A stretch of DNA of 64,000 bases from Streptomyces typhae (GCF_009755605.1 NZ_WPNZ01000010.1:1-64000), one strand, 5' to 3'; positions 42,298 to 50,845 are shown, numbered from the stretch's first letter. Notes: a model not told the origin generated them from the letters alone. Translations and numbers: made by a program.

Positions 42298-44172
42298 GTG
42301 CGACGCCCCATCGAGGACTACGCCCTGATCGGCGACCATCAGACCGCCGCCCTGGTCTCCCGTACCGGGTCGGTGGACTGGCTGTGTCTGCCCCGCTTCG
42401 ACTCGGGAGCCTGCTTCGCCGCGCTCCTGGGCGACGACGAACACGGCCACTGGCGCATCGCGCCGACGGACGCCGACGTCTGCACCCGCCGCGCCTACCG
42501 CGAGGACACCCTGGTCCTGGACACGGAGTGGGACACTCCGGACGGCGGCTCGGTACGGGTCACCGACTTCATGCCGCAGCGCGACCACGCACCGGACCTG
42601 ATCCGGGTCGTCGAGGGCCTGAGGGGCGAGGTGACGCTGCGCAGCACGCTGCGGCTGCGCTTCGACTACGGCTCGGTCGTGCCGTGGATGCGCAGGGCCG
42701 ACGGTCACCATGTGGCCGTCGCGGGCCCCGACTCGGTGTGGCTGCGGATCGAACCCGAGGTGCCCTGCGAGGGCCGCGACTTCACCACGTACACGGACAT
42801 CACGGTGGCCGCGGGTGAGCGCGTGACCTTCGTCCTCACCTGGCATCCCTCGCACGAGACGTGCCCGCGCCTGCTCGACGTCGACCAGGCGCTGCGCGAG
42901 AGCGTCGAGGACTGGCGGGCGTGGGCGGCGCACTGCCGGTACGAGGGACCGCACCGCGACGCCGTGGTCCGCTCCCTGATCACGCTCAAGGCCCTCACCT
43001 ACGCCCCGACCGGCGGCATCGTCGCCGCCCCCACCACCTCGCTCCCCGAGGAGATCGGCGGCGTACGGAACTGGGACTACCGCTACTGCTGGCTGCGCGA
43101 CTCCACACTGACGCTCGGCGCGCTGCTCGCCGCGGGCTATCTGGAGGAGGCAGAGGCGTGGCGCGACTGGCTGCTGCGCGCCGCCGCGGGCAACCCCGAC
43201 GACCTTCAGATCATGTACGGGCTCGCGGGTGAGCGGCGGCTGCCGGAGTACGAGGTGGAGTGGCTGCCCGGGTACGAGGGGTCGGCGCCGGTGCGCATCG
43301 GCAACAAGGCGGTGCACCAGCGCCAGCTCGACGTGTACGGCGAGGTCGTGGAGTCGCTCTCGCTGGCCCGCAGGTCGGGTCTCGCCACTCGCGCGCACGG
43401 GTGGCGGCTGCAACTCGCGCTCATGGAGTTCCTGCGCGAGAACTGGCACCGCGAGGACGAGGGGCTGTGGGAGGTGCGCGGGCCGCGCCGGCACTTCGTG
43501 CACTCCAAGGTGCTCGCGTGGGCCGCGGCCGACCGCACCGTGCGCGCCCTTGAGGAGGACCCGGACCTGCCCGGCGACGCGGAGTGCTGGCGGGAGCTGC
43601 GGGACGCCATCCACACCGAGGTGTGCGAGCGCGGCTACGACGCGGAGCGCAACACGTTCACGCAGTCGTACGACTCGCGCGAGCTGGACGCCGCGCTGCT
43701 GCTGATTCCGCGCGTGGGGTTCCTGCCGCCCGAGGACGCGCGTGTCGTCGGGACCATCGACGCGATCCGCAAGGAACTGGGTACGGAGGAGGGCTTCTTG
43801 CGCCGCTACTCCACCGCCGAGCCGGCCGGCGACACGGCCGCTGGCGCGGTTGGTGAGGCGGTTGGCGACGCGGTTGGCGACACGGCTGGTGAGGCCGCTG
43901 GTGAGGCCGCCGTGGACGGTCTGCCCGGTGACGAGGGTGTCTTCGTCGTCTGCTCGTTCTGGCTGGCCGACGCCCTGCACATGACGGGCCGTACCCGCGA
44001 GGCCGAGGAGCTGTTCGAGCGGATGCTCGCGCTCTGCAACGACGTGGGGCTCCTCTCGGAGGAGTACGACCCGGTGGCCGGACGCCAGCTGGGCAATTTC
44101 CCGCAGGCGTTCTCCCACGTCGGTCTCGCGGGCACCGCGTTCACGCTCTTCGGCCCGGACGCGACAGGATAG
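42298..44172 (+). CDS. Glycoside hydrolase family 15 (glucoamylase/trehalase-like)
   Basis: 624 residues, close to the usual length for bacterial GH15 proteins of the glucoamylase/trehalase type. Family markers are IEDYALIGDHQTAALVSRTGSVDWLCLPRFDS, given here only as the regions 4-14 and 18-34, then RNWDYRYCWLRDS and GSAPVRIGNKAVHQRQLDVYGE (in two parts) with the catalytic acid/base nearby. No signal peptide: cytosolic. Near 505-541 an acidic insertion of AVGEAVGDAVGDTAGEAAGE repeats precedes DEGVFVVCSFWLADAL. Trehalose or glucan hydrolysis is inferred. Confidence 0.92.
   Translation: MRRPIEDYALIGDHQTAALVSRTGSVDWLCLPRFDSGACFAALLGDDEHGHWRIAPTDADVCTRRAYREDTLVLDTEWDTPDGGSVRVTDFMPQRDHAPDLIRVVEGLRGEVTLRSTLRLRFDYGSVVPWMRRADGHHVAVAGPDSVWLRIEPEVPCEGRDFTTYTDITVAAGERVTFVLTWHPSHETCPRLLDVDQALRESVEDWRAWAAHCRYEGPHRDAVVRSLITLKALTYAPTGGIVAAPTTSLPEEIGGVRNWDYRYCWLRDSTLTLGALLAAGYLEEAEAWRDWLLRAAAGNPDDLQIMYGLAGERRLPEYEVEWLPGYEGSAPVRIGNKAVHQRQLDVYGEVVESLSLARRSGLATRAHGWRLQLALMEFLRENWHREDEGLWEVRGPRRHFVHSKVLAWAAADRTVRALEEDPDLPGDAECWRELRDAIHTEVCERGYDAERNTFTQSYDSRELDAALLLIPRVGFLPPEDARVVGTIDAIRKELGTEEGFLRRYSTAEPAGDTAAGAVGEAVGDAVGDTAGEAAGEAAVDGLPGDEGVFVVCSFWLADALHMTGRTREAEELFERMLALCNDVGLLSEEYDPVAGRQLGNFPQAFSHVGLAGTAFTLFGPDATG
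43825..43915 (+). repeat. 12-bp coding repeat within the GH15 gene
   Basis: Short units around GAGGCGGTTGGC / GAGGCCGCTGGT encode (A)VGEAVGDAVGD and AGEAAGEA. Insertion length probably varies among strains. Confidence 0.75.
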
Positions 44173-44246
44173 AGCGGCGCCGGCCGGACAGAGCGCCGCC
44201 GGCCGGACAGGCCGCCAGTCGGACAGGCCGCCGGTCGAACAGAGCG
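44172..44246. repeat. Degenerate 16-19 bp tandem repeat
   Basis: About four units of GCCGCCGGCCGGACAG type fill the gap between the GH15 stop and the SDR gene. No terminator is recognisable apart from these. Confidence 0.7.
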
Positions 44247-44272
44247 TTCTCGTATAGAGCAGGATGGGGCCC

Positions 44273-45028
44273 ATGGATCTTGGACTGAACAACCGTGTGT
44301 ACGTCGTCACCGGTGCCACGCGCGGTCTCGGCAACGCCGCCGCGCGTGAGCTCGTCGCGGACGGCGCGAAGGTGGTCCTCACCGGCCGGGACGAGAAGAC
44401 GGTCGCCGCGGCGGCCGCGGAGCTGGGCCCGAACGCGGTGGGCGTCGCCGCGGACAACTCCGACGCCGGGGTTCCGGAGCGGCTGATCGCCACCGCGCGG
44501 GAGCGCTTCGGCCGGTTCGACGGCATCCTCGTCAGCGTCGGCGGGCCGCCGCCCGGCTATGTCGCCGACAACACCGACGAGCAGTGGCAGGCCGGGTTCG
44601 AGTCGGTGTTCCTCGGTGCGGTGCGGCTTGCGCGGGCCGCGGCGGCGGAGCTGGGCGAGGGGGGTGTCGTGGCCTTCGTCCTTTCGGCGTCGGTGCACGA
44701 GCCGATTCCCGGTCTGACCATCTCCAACGGGCTGCGGCCCGGTCTCGCGGGCTTCGCCAAGTCCCTCGCGGACGAGTTGGGGCCGCGCGGGATCCGCGTG
44801 GTCGGGCTCCTTCCCGCCCGTATCGACACCGACCGCGTGCGCGAGCTCGACGGCCTCTCGGCCGATCCCGAGGCGACCCGTGCCGCGCACGAGTCCCGCA
44901 TTCCGCTGCGGCGGTACGGCACCCCCGAGGAGTTCGGGCGTGCCGCCGCGTTCCTTCTCTCCCCCGCCGCCTCGTATCTCACGGGCGTGATGCTCCCTGT
45001 GGACGGCGGCGCCCGCCACGGCTTCTAG
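44273..45028 (+). CDS. Divergent SDR family protein lacking the YxxxK motif
   Basis: 251 residues. The Rossmann glycine motif TGATRGLG and the C-terminal YLTGVMLPVDGG are typical of SDRs, and a serine of the triad remains (LSASVHEP). Where YxxxK is expected the sequence is ISNGLRPGLAGF, so Tyr is Asn and Lys is Arg. SDR subgroups without the classical pair exist; activity cannot be predicted. ATG at 44273 (MDLGLNN) is chosen over ATG at 44264. Confidence 0.9.
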   Translation: MDLGLNNRVYVVTGATRGLGNAAARELVADGAKVVLTGRDEKTVAAAAAELGPNAVGVAADNSDAGVPERLIATARERFGRFDGILVSVGGPPPGYVADNTDEQWQAGFESVFLGAVRLARAAAAELGEGGVVAFVLSASVHEPIPGLTISNGLRPGLAGFAKSLADELGPRGIRVVGLLPARIDTDRVRELDGLSADPEATRAAHESRIPLRRYGTPEEFGRAAAFLLSPAASYLTGVMLPVDGGARHGF

Positions 45029-45379
45029 CCTCCGGGGGTTCCGGCTGCCTGCCCTTGCCCGGCTTGTGTGCGGCTGCGCGTGGCTGCCCGCGGGCCGGTG
45101 GTTGGTGCCCCACCGCTACCGCGGTGGGGGTTCTCCCACCCGCCCACCCGTTACCCGGCGGCAGCCCGGGGCAGCCCGGGCGGGCGGGTGGGAAGCCGTC
45201 GCGCAGCGGCGGGGTCGGTTGGCGCCTCAACGACCAGCGGCAGCCCGGCGACGAGCAAGCGTCGATTCCAGGCTTGCCGGGGACGCCAGCACGGGCGGGC
45301 GGTGGGTGGGTGGGAGGGAGGCCGTCGCGCAGCGGTGGGGTCGGTTGGCGCCTCGGGGCGAGGGAGTTCGGCGTACAGC
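45029..45379. repeat. Gene-free region with a duplicated GC-rich element
   Basis: Two copies of a roughly 40-bp element (core CCGTCGCGCAGCGGNGGGG then TCGGTTGGCGCCTC) at about 45190-45229 and 45321-45360, about 131 bp apart. It looks like a dispersed streptomycete intergenic repeat, and no gene is supported: all long frames here are Pro/Arg-rich artefacts. Confidence 0.65.
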
Positions 45380-45958
45380 TCAAGTGACGCGCCCGGCGCG
45401 GTGCTTCACCGCGCGCAACCGCACAACGGCAGGCAACCGCTCCAACCCCGCGGATTCCCGCGCCCGCGCGAGCGCCTCCCCGCAGACCCCCCGAAGGGCC
45501 TCCGCAGGAACCGCCTCGGCTCCGAGTGCCACCTCGACCCGGGCCTCGGGCGCGTTCCGCCGCCCGGTCAACCGCACCCGGGCCCGCTCGACCCCGTCGA
45601 GCCCCGCGGTCCCGGACTCCAGGACGTCCTCCATGGCCCGCCCCCGCAGCAGAGCCCCTTCACCGTCCCCGGTCTCCACCAGGACCTCCGCGAGCCGGCG
45701 CCGCCGCAACTGGGCGGTCAGCCACCACAGGGCGAGGAGCACCGCCAGGGCGAGCACGCCGATGACCGTGGGCCAGAACCAGCCGTCGTCGCGCCACCGC
45801 GCCCGGTCGGCATCGCTGAGCAGCACGTCGTGACGGCCGTCGTGGACCCACCACGACGGCGGTTCGACGCCGAGGCCGACGGCGAGCACGGAGCCGCCGA
45901 GCAGCACGAGGGCCAGGCCGGCCAGGCCGAGCAGCACGCGGTTCACCGTACGCAGCAT
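45380..45958 (-). CDS. amaP: Alkaline shock response membrane anchor protein AmaP
   Basis: 192 residues. Two membrane helices (about 10-32 and 61-81) flank an external loop, and a C-terminal cytosolic Asp23-binding-like domain follows. In S. aureus AmaP anchors Asp23 at the membrane. ATG at 45958 (MLRTVNRVLLG). It is the last gene of the Asp23-type operon, 7 nt after DUF6286. Confidence 0.88.
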   Translation of the reverse strand: MLRTVNRVLLGLAGLALVLLGGSVLAVGLGVEPPSWWVHDGRHDVLLSDADRARWRDDGWFWPTVIGVLALAVLLALWWLTAQLRRRRLAEVLVETGDGEGALLRGRAMEDVLESGTAGLDGVERARVRLTGRRNAPEARVEVALGAEAVPAEALRGVCGEALARARESAGLERLPAVVRLRAVKHRAGRVT

Positions 45959-45965
45959 GACCCGT

Positions 45966-46781
45966 TCACCCCTTCCGGCTCGGCCGCGCCACCCGCACCG
46001 CGAGCGCGGGCGGCTTGCCGAGCCCGAGGTCACGGATGGTGTCGGCCAGTGTCGCGTCCAGGTCCGCGCGTACGTCGTCGAGTTCGCGGAAGTGCGACAC
46101 GGCGCGGACGTCCACTGTGGACCGGCTCATACGCACCCGTGCGGACTGCACCCCGGCCACGTCCACGGCCCGGTCCCGCAGCACGGTCGCGGCGGCGCCG
46201 CGGTCGAGCCCGGCCCGTACGTCGGCGTGCGGGCGCCGCATCGGCAGCAGGCGCCGGAGGCCGGGCGTCACGGCGAGCACGAAAAGCCAGAGGCCGAGGG
46301 CCGCGGCCACCGCGGCCCCGGCGAGCACGGCCGTGCTGTCCAGGGGCCGCTCCGCGAGCTCCCGCGCGAGCGAGCGCCGCCACCGCATCGCGGGACGGTC
46401 GGCCCGTACGGCGACGACGTCGTACAGGAGCAGCCCGGTCCCGCCGAGGACCAGCAGCGCGAGGATCCCCGCGGGCACCCGGCGCGCGGACCAGAAACGG
46501 GGGGCGTGGTCGTCCGCGCCGTCGAGGGTGGGCAGCGGTTCGTAGGCGGCGGCCGACGCCGACTGGTCGAGCCGGGCCCCCTGGTCGGACGCGGAGCCGG
46601 ATGCGGAACCGGACCCGGACCCGGGCCCGGACCCGGACCCGGACCCGGAGTCCTGGCCGGCCGCGTCCCCCATGACCGGTACCGCTTTGGTCATGTCGGT
46701 CGCGCCGGTGTGCTCGGGCGTACCGGTGTGCTCGGGCGTGCCAGTGTGTTCGCTCGCGCCGGTGTGCCGGGGTTCGCTCAT
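45966..46781 (-). CDS. DUF6286 family membrane protein
   Basis: 271 residues. A low-complexity N-terminus has HTGTPE repeats and a Gly-Ser run (about 8-72), followed by two membrane helices (about 105-125 and 155-180) and a C-terminal ARVRMSRSTVDVRAVSH domain resembling the AmaP/Asp23 partner region. ATG at 46781 has GGGAGG and overlaps the upstream Asp23-like stop (ATGA). Envelope-stress role inferred from neighbours. Confidence 0.85.
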   Translation of the reverse strand: MSEPRHTGASEHTGTPEHTGTPEHTGATDMTKAVPVMGDAAGQDSGSGSGSGPGSGSGSASGSASDQGARLDQSASAAAYEPLPTLDGADDHAPRFWSARRVPAGILALLVLGGTGLLLYDVVAVRADRPAMRWRRSLARELAERPLDSTAVLAGAAVAAALGLWLFVLAVTPGLRRLLPMRRPHADVRAGLDRGAAATVLRDRAVDVAGVQSARVRMSRSTVDVRAVSHFRELDDVRADLDATLADTIRDLGLGKPPALAVRVARPSRKG

Positions 46782-47134
46782 CGGGTCCTCCCCTGCGCCG
46801 CGGTCCGCGCCTGCGCCGAGTGCAGCCGCTCGACCTCGACCGCCACCTCGGGCACGTCCATGCCCGCCAACGCCCTTACCCGTTCGGCGACATGGCGACG
46901 CACGGCACCGCACTGGCGACCGATGTCGCTGGGGTAGTCCAGTTCGAGGCTGACGCGCACATGGGCGCTGTTCTGCCGGACGCCCACCGTCGCGTGCGGC
47001 GGGGCCGCCTCGGTGGGCAGTGCGGGCAGCGCCTCGCGTGCCGCGCGGGCCGCGATCTTCGCGACGACGCGGTCGGCGATCCGGGTCGCGCCGCGCTCGC
47101 CGGGCGCGACCTGTCCCACGACCTCGGCCGCCAC
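46778..47134 (-). CDS. Asp23/Gls24 family protein (short)
   Basis: 118 residues with the Asp23 core: IADRVVAKIAARAAREAL then VRVSLELDYPSDIGRQC and MDVPEVAVEVERLH. Asp23 proteins form networks under the membrane through AmaP. GTG at 47134, only 3 nt after the small membrane gene; the stop overlaps the next start. Confidence 0.87.
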   Translation of the reverse strand: MAAEVVGQVAPGERGATRIADRVVAKIAARAAREALPALPTEAAPPHATVGVRQNSAHVRVSLELDYPSDIGRQCGAVRRHVAERVRALAGMDVPEVAVEVERLHSAQARTAAQGRTR

Positions 47135-47137
47135 CGC

Positions 47138-47323
47138 TCATCGCCGCCGGTCGCCGCGCGTACGGAAGAAGTCACCGGGCTCCAGGTCCCCCTCCAGGAA
47201 CCGCCCGGCTACGAAGCCGATGGCGCCGAGGGCGGCCACCAGCAGGAAGGCCCCGAATCCGCCGAAGTACCCGGCGAAGCCGAGGGCCATACCGGCGATC
47301 ATGCCGATCACGGCATAGCTCAT
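47138..47323 (-). CDS. Small two-helix membrane protein of the Asp23 operon
   Basis: 61 residues: two adjacent Gly/Ala-rich helices (about 4-22 and 25-42) and a charged tail LEGDLEPGDFFRTRGDRRR. A gene of this size occupies this place in other streptomycete Asp23 clusters. Function unknown. Start MSYAVIG has AAGGAGCG upstream. Confidence 0.85.
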   Translation of the reverse strand: MSYAVIGMIAGMALGFAGYFGGFGAFLLVAALGAIGFVAGRFLEGDLEPGDFFRTRGDRRR

Positions 47324-47506
47324 CGTGCGCTCCTTCGTTGCTGCCGTTGCCTGTGCCTGCCTGTGCCTGCCTGCGTCATCGCGGGCGTCGCGTACGCCGT
47401 GCCTGCCGCCGTCCGCCGTCGTCGTCGCCTGGCGACGACGACCGTGCTGCCCTTCGTCTACCCGGGCCGCGCGCCACGGAGCGCTCCGGCGGCGCCGGAT
47501 CGGACG

Positions 47507-47995
47507 CTACTGGAGCCTCGACGGCTCCTCGTCGTCCTCGTCGTCCGGCAGTTTCACATCGCTCACGGCGATGTTCACCTCGACGACCTCCAGGCCCGTC
47601 ATGCGTTCGACCGCGGTGACGACGTTCTCCCGTACGTCCCTGGCGACGTCGGCGATCGGTACGCCGTACTCGACGACGATCTCCAGGTCGAGGGCCGTCT
47701 GCACCTCGCCGACCTCCGCCTTCACCCCGCGGGTGACGGATTTGGAGCTGCCCGGCACCCGGTCCCGCACGGCCCCGAAGGTCCGGGCGAGCCCGCCGCC
47801 CATGGCGTGGACGCCGTCCACGTCCCGCGCGGCGAGCCCGGCGATCTTCTCCACGACCCCGTCCGCGATGCTGGTGCGCCCGCGTGTCGCGGGGGCTCCC
47901 CCGCCTCGTCGCGCCGAGCCGCCCTGCCCGGCGTCCTGGTCGGGCGACTCCTTCGTGAGCGTCTGGGACGTCGTGCGCTCTCCGGTGTCGGTCAT
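47507..47995 (-). CDS. Asp23/Gls24 family envelope stress protein
   Basis: 162 residues. After a disordered 40-residue leader rich in Thr/Gly/Arg comes the Asp23 domain: TSIADGVVEKIAGLAARDV, then GVRDVDGVHAMGG-type core, LDLEIVVEYGVPIADVARDV and MTGLEVVEVNIAVSDVKLP. ATG at 47995 follows AAGGA. First gene of the operon; 183 nt separate it from the next, with CCTGTGCCTG short repeats. Confidence 0.92.
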   Translation of the reverse strand: MTDTGERTTSQTLTKESPDQDAGQGGSARRGGGAPATRGRTSIADGVVEKIAGLAARDVDGVHAMGGGLARTFGAVRDRVPGSSKSVTRGVKAEVGEVQTALDLEIVVEYGVPIADVARDVRENVVTAVERMTGLEVVEVNIAVSDVKLPDDEDDEEPSRLQ

Positions 47996-48087
47996 CGCGT
48001 TGGTCCTTTTCAGCAGGGGATCTGCTCTTTCGTCCACATTAAGCGCGGCCTCGCACCCGCGCGCCCGGGATGGGGCAGGCTGGAGCC

Positions 48088-49188
48088 ATGACGGGTGACC
48101 GATGGACCTCGGCGGTCCGGCGCCAGCTGGGCCTCGGCCGGGTGCTGCCCCTGGGCGGGCCGGGTGACGGCGCGTGGCTCGCGGAGTCGGCGGCACGGGC
48201 GGTGCTGCTCGGCTCGGCCGGGCGGGTGACGGGTGCGCGGGTGACCGGGCTGCGGGTGGGCCCGGCCGCCGGGCAGGACGCGGAGCGGCACGACGAGCGC
48301 CACGAGGAGCGGGTTCCCGCGAAGGGGTACGCCGCCGGGGTGCCGGCCCCTCCGAGCGCACTGCCACCCGGGCCGCTGCGGATCACCGCGGACTTCACCG
48401 CGGGCACGACCGAGCCACTGCCCGCAGTGGCGGCCCGCCTGCGCACGGCCCTGGGCACGGCCGCGGCGGAGCGGCTGGGCCTTGAGGTGACGGAGGTGGA
48501 CCTGCGGGTGACGGGCTTGTCCGAGGAGGCCGCCGGGGGCACGGCAGCCGACAAGTCCGAGCGGGCCGGCGGAAAGGTCACCGGGCCTGTAGAGGCCCCC
48601 GGCGGCCCGGAAGGCCCGGCCACTGGACATGTGGAGGGCCCCGGCAGCCCGGAAGGCCCGGTCACTGAACATGTGGAGGGCCCCGGCAGCCCGGAAGGCC
48701 CGGTCACTGAACATGTGGAGGGCCCCGGCAGCCCGGAAGGCCCGGTCACTGAACATGTGGAGGGCCCCGGCAGCCCGGAAGGCCCGGTCACTGAACATGT
48801 GGAGGGCCCCGGCGACCCGGAAGGCCCGGTCACTGAACATGTGGAGGGCCCCGGCAGCCCGGAAGGCCCGGTCGCCCAGGGTGCCCCTCCCCCCGACTCC
48901 GACGAGGACCGCGCGACACGCGCCTGCCTCGCGGTGCCGGGCGTGGTCCGGATGGCGGGCACCCTCGGGGGCCTGGGCCGCGCCGTCCTGGTCACGGAGC
49001 AGCCGGCCCCGCACGCCCTGCCGCGCCGCCATGTCCGTGTGGAGCTGGCGGCGGACGCCGCCCACCGCGCCCTGGATGTGGCCCGCGCGGTCCGTACGGC
49101 CGTGGCCGGGGCGTTCCCCGACCACCCCACGGTCGCGGTGCTGATCACATCCGTGGAACGGGGGACGGCCACGGCGGCCCCTGCCTGA
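48088..49188 (+). CDS. P10-like Asp23-cluster protein with 14-residue repeats
   Basis: 366 residues, a protein often labelled nucleopolyhedrovirus P10 family in streptomycetes, without real viral links. N- and C-terminal parts contain Asp23-like segments (ITADFTAGTTEPLPAVAARL and RHVRVELAADAAHRALDVA). Between them residues about 168-264 are seven repeats of VEGPGSPEGPVTEH. It is divergent from the Asp23 operon, so probably belongs to the same envelope-stress system. ATG at 48088; CAGGCT 6 nt upstream may be a -10. Confidence 0.82.
   Translation: MTGDRWTSAVRRQLGLGRVLPLGGPGDGAWLAESAARAVLLGSAGRVTGARVTGLRVGPAAGQDAERHDERHEERVPAKGYAAGVPAPPSALPPGPLRITADFTAGTTEPLPAVAARLRTALGTAAAERLGLEVTEVDLRVTGLSEEAAGGTAADKSERAGGKVTGPVEAPGGPEGPATGHVEGPGSPEGPVTEHVEGPGSPEGPVTEHVEGPGSPEGPVTEHVEGPGSPEGPVTEHVEGPGDPEGPVTEHVEGPGSPEGPVAQGAPPPDSDEDRATRACLAVPGVVRMAGTLGGLGRAVLVTEQPAPHALPRRHVRVELAADAAHRALDVARAVRTAVAGAFPDHPTVAVLITSVERGTATAAPA
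48589..48879 (+). repeat. 42-bp coding minisatellite, seven copies
   Basis: In-frame 42-bp units start at 48589, 48631, 48673, 48715, 48757, 48799 and 48841. Copies 2-5 are identical at nucleotide level and copy 6 differs by one residue (S to D), which indicates recent expansion. Confidence 0.95.
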
Positions 49189-49202
49189 GGCCGCCGTCGG
49201 GA

Positions 49203-50048
49203 TCAGTCGCCGAGGCCCGCGAGGTCCCGCAGCCTGCGGGCCTGTGCGGCGCGTTCGGCACGGCGCTGGTCCTCGTACGAGCGTCCCGCGGCGCCCTGCA
49301 ACAGGGCCTTGGTCTCGATCACCGCGTCGCGCGGGGCGGCGAGCAGCGCCGCGGCCAGGTCCTGGGCGGCGGCGTCGAGCTGGTCGCCGGGCACGACGAG
49401 GTTGGCGAGGCCGATGCGTTCGGCCTCGGCGGCCTGCACGAGGCGGCCGGTGGCGCAGATCTCCAGGGCGCGGGCGTACCCGACCAGGGAGACGAGCGGA
49501 TGCGTACCGGTGAGGTCGGGCACCAGGCCGAGGCTGGTCTCGCGCATCGCGAACTGCGCGTCCTCGGCGGCGACCCGCAGATCGCAGGCGAGGGCGAGCT
49601 GGAACCCGGCGCCGATCGCATGGCCCTGGACGGCGGCGATGGACACGAGGTCACCGCGCCGCCACCAGGTGAACGCGTCCTGGTACTCGGCGATGGTCTC
49701 GTCGAGGGCGTCGTCCGTACCGCGTGCGAGGTCCAGGAAGGACGGCTCGCCGTCGAAGCCCTCGGGCGTGAACGCCTGCCGGTCGAGACCGGCGGAGAAG
49801 GACTTGCCCTCCCCGCGCAGCAGCACCACGCGGACGCTTCCGGGCAGCGCCCGGCCGGCCTCCGTCAACGCCCGCCACAGCGCGGGGGACTGGGCGTTGC
49901 GCTTAGCCGGGTTCGTCAGCGTGACCGTGGCCACGGCGTCGTCGACCGTGAGGCGTACGCCGTCACGGTCGATGACCGGTGCCGCGCCCGGTGCCGCTCC
50001 GCCGGGAGCACGCGTGGGCGAACCGCTGTCGGACGAAGACGAAGCCAT
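49203..50048 (-). CDS. Enoyl-CoA hydratase/isomerase family protein
   Basis: 281 residues of the crotonase fold. The oxyanion-hole segments are KSFSAGLDRQAF and GHAIGAGFQLALACD. Both crotonase glutamates have counterparts in AMRETSLGLVP and ALEICATG, so hydratase activity is plausible. Substrate unknown. ATG at 50048 follows GGAGG; longer frames upstream lack a site. It is convergent with the P10-like gene, 14 nt apart. Confidence 0.92.
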   Translation of the reverse strand: MASSSSDSGSPTRAPGGAAPGAAPVIDRDGVRLTVDDAVATVTLTNPAKRNAQSPALWRALTEAGRALPGSVRVVLLRGEGKSFSAGLDRQAFTPEGFDGEPSFLDLARGTDDALDETIAEYQDAFTWWRRGDLVSIAAVQGHAIGAGFQLALACDLRVAAEDAQFAMRETSLGLVPDLTGTHPLVSLVGYARALEICATGRLVQAAEAERIGLANLVVPGDQLDAAAQDLAAALLAAPRDAVIETKALLQGAAGRSYEDQRRAERAAQARRLRDLAGLGD

Positions 50049-50255
50049 CAGTGCCTCCGGATGGGTGCAGTCAGGGGACGCACGCCCACCCGCGTCCGTG
50101 CGGACGCGTGCTGCGCCCGTGCGGGCGCTTGTCGGCGCGCGCTGTGGGTGCGATGCCGCGCCCACAAGTGACTGCACAGTAACCACCCGGTCGATCGGAC
50201 GACCGACCGGGTGGCCACCCCGGCCCACCGGAGCCGGACGGCCGCGAGGAGCAGG

Positions 50256-50477
50256 TCAGCCGGCGGCTGCCTTCTTGCCCCGCGTCGCCCCGCCGCGTCC
50301 CCGCAGCGTGACTCCGGACTCGCTGAGCATGCGGTGCACGAACCCGTAGCTGCGGCCGGTCTCTTCGGCCAGTGCCCGGATGCTCGCTCCACCGTCGTAC
50401 TTCTTCTTCAGGTCTGCCGCGAGCTTGTCGCGCGCGGCGCCGGTCACCCGGCTGCCCTTCTTCAGAGTCTCGGCCAC
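50256..50477 (-). CDS. Small helix-turn-helix protein (conserved in Streptomyces)
   Basis: 73 residues: Lys-rich N-terminus, then YDGGASIRALAEETGRSYGFV, split here at SIRALAEETG and SYGFVHRMLSESGVTLRGRGG, a Hin/resolvase-like HTH without a catalytic domain, and a basic tail GGATRGKKAAAG. Very conserved in streptomycetes from memory; likely a nucleoid-type or regulatory DNA-binding protein. GTG at 50477 has GAGGAGG. Confidence 0.88.
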   Translation of the reverse strand: MAETLKKGSRVTGAARDKLAADLKKKYDGGASIRALAEETGRSYGFVHRMLSESGVTLRGRGGATRGKKAAAG

Positions 50478-50845
50478 CCGTGCCTCCTCATGGGAAGTGC
50501 GCTCTGGACTTCTCATGATCACCCCTACCGAGCGTCCTGGCCACCCATTCGGCAAGGTCGGTGCGACTTGATTGGCCGCGTATTCAGGGGACGACACGAC
50601 CGGAATTAACGATTCCGCGCGTTGCGTCCCGTACAGCCGAATGGGTTCTGCGAGGAAGCGGCAGGTCAGCGACGTACTGGAGAAACAGGGGCCTGCGGGG
50701 GTCACGGGGCGCCGGAATGCGTGTATCGCACATGCCGGTACGAGGACGTCTCACACAGATGAAGGATCACGGATCGGCCGAATGATCCATACGCAGTGGA
50801 TCAGTCATTCGATCAAGCGAGCTGGACGCCACCCCCAGGGGCCCG
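50478..50845. other. Intergenic region between ABC-F and small HTH genes
   Basis: No gene. GATCCA (50784-50789) and TGGATC (50797-50802), with outer GAATGA/TCATTC arms, form a hairpin 36 nt past the ABC-F stop, a possible terminator without T-tract. The rest must contain the HTH promoter, which I cannot place. Confidence 0.4.

Noticed and set aside
44235..44247. GAAC-N5-GTTC upstream of the SDR gene as a LexA box
   Set aside because: Spacing is 5, not 4, and flanks do not match the actinobacterial SOS box.
44979..45383. 134-codon minus-strand frame with RRQPTPPLRDG repeats
   Set aside because: Overlaps two real genes and arises from the duplicated intergenic element.
50561..50785. 74-codon plus-strand ORF in the intergenic region before ABC-F
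   Set aside because: No ribosome site, no recognisable domain and atypical codon bias.
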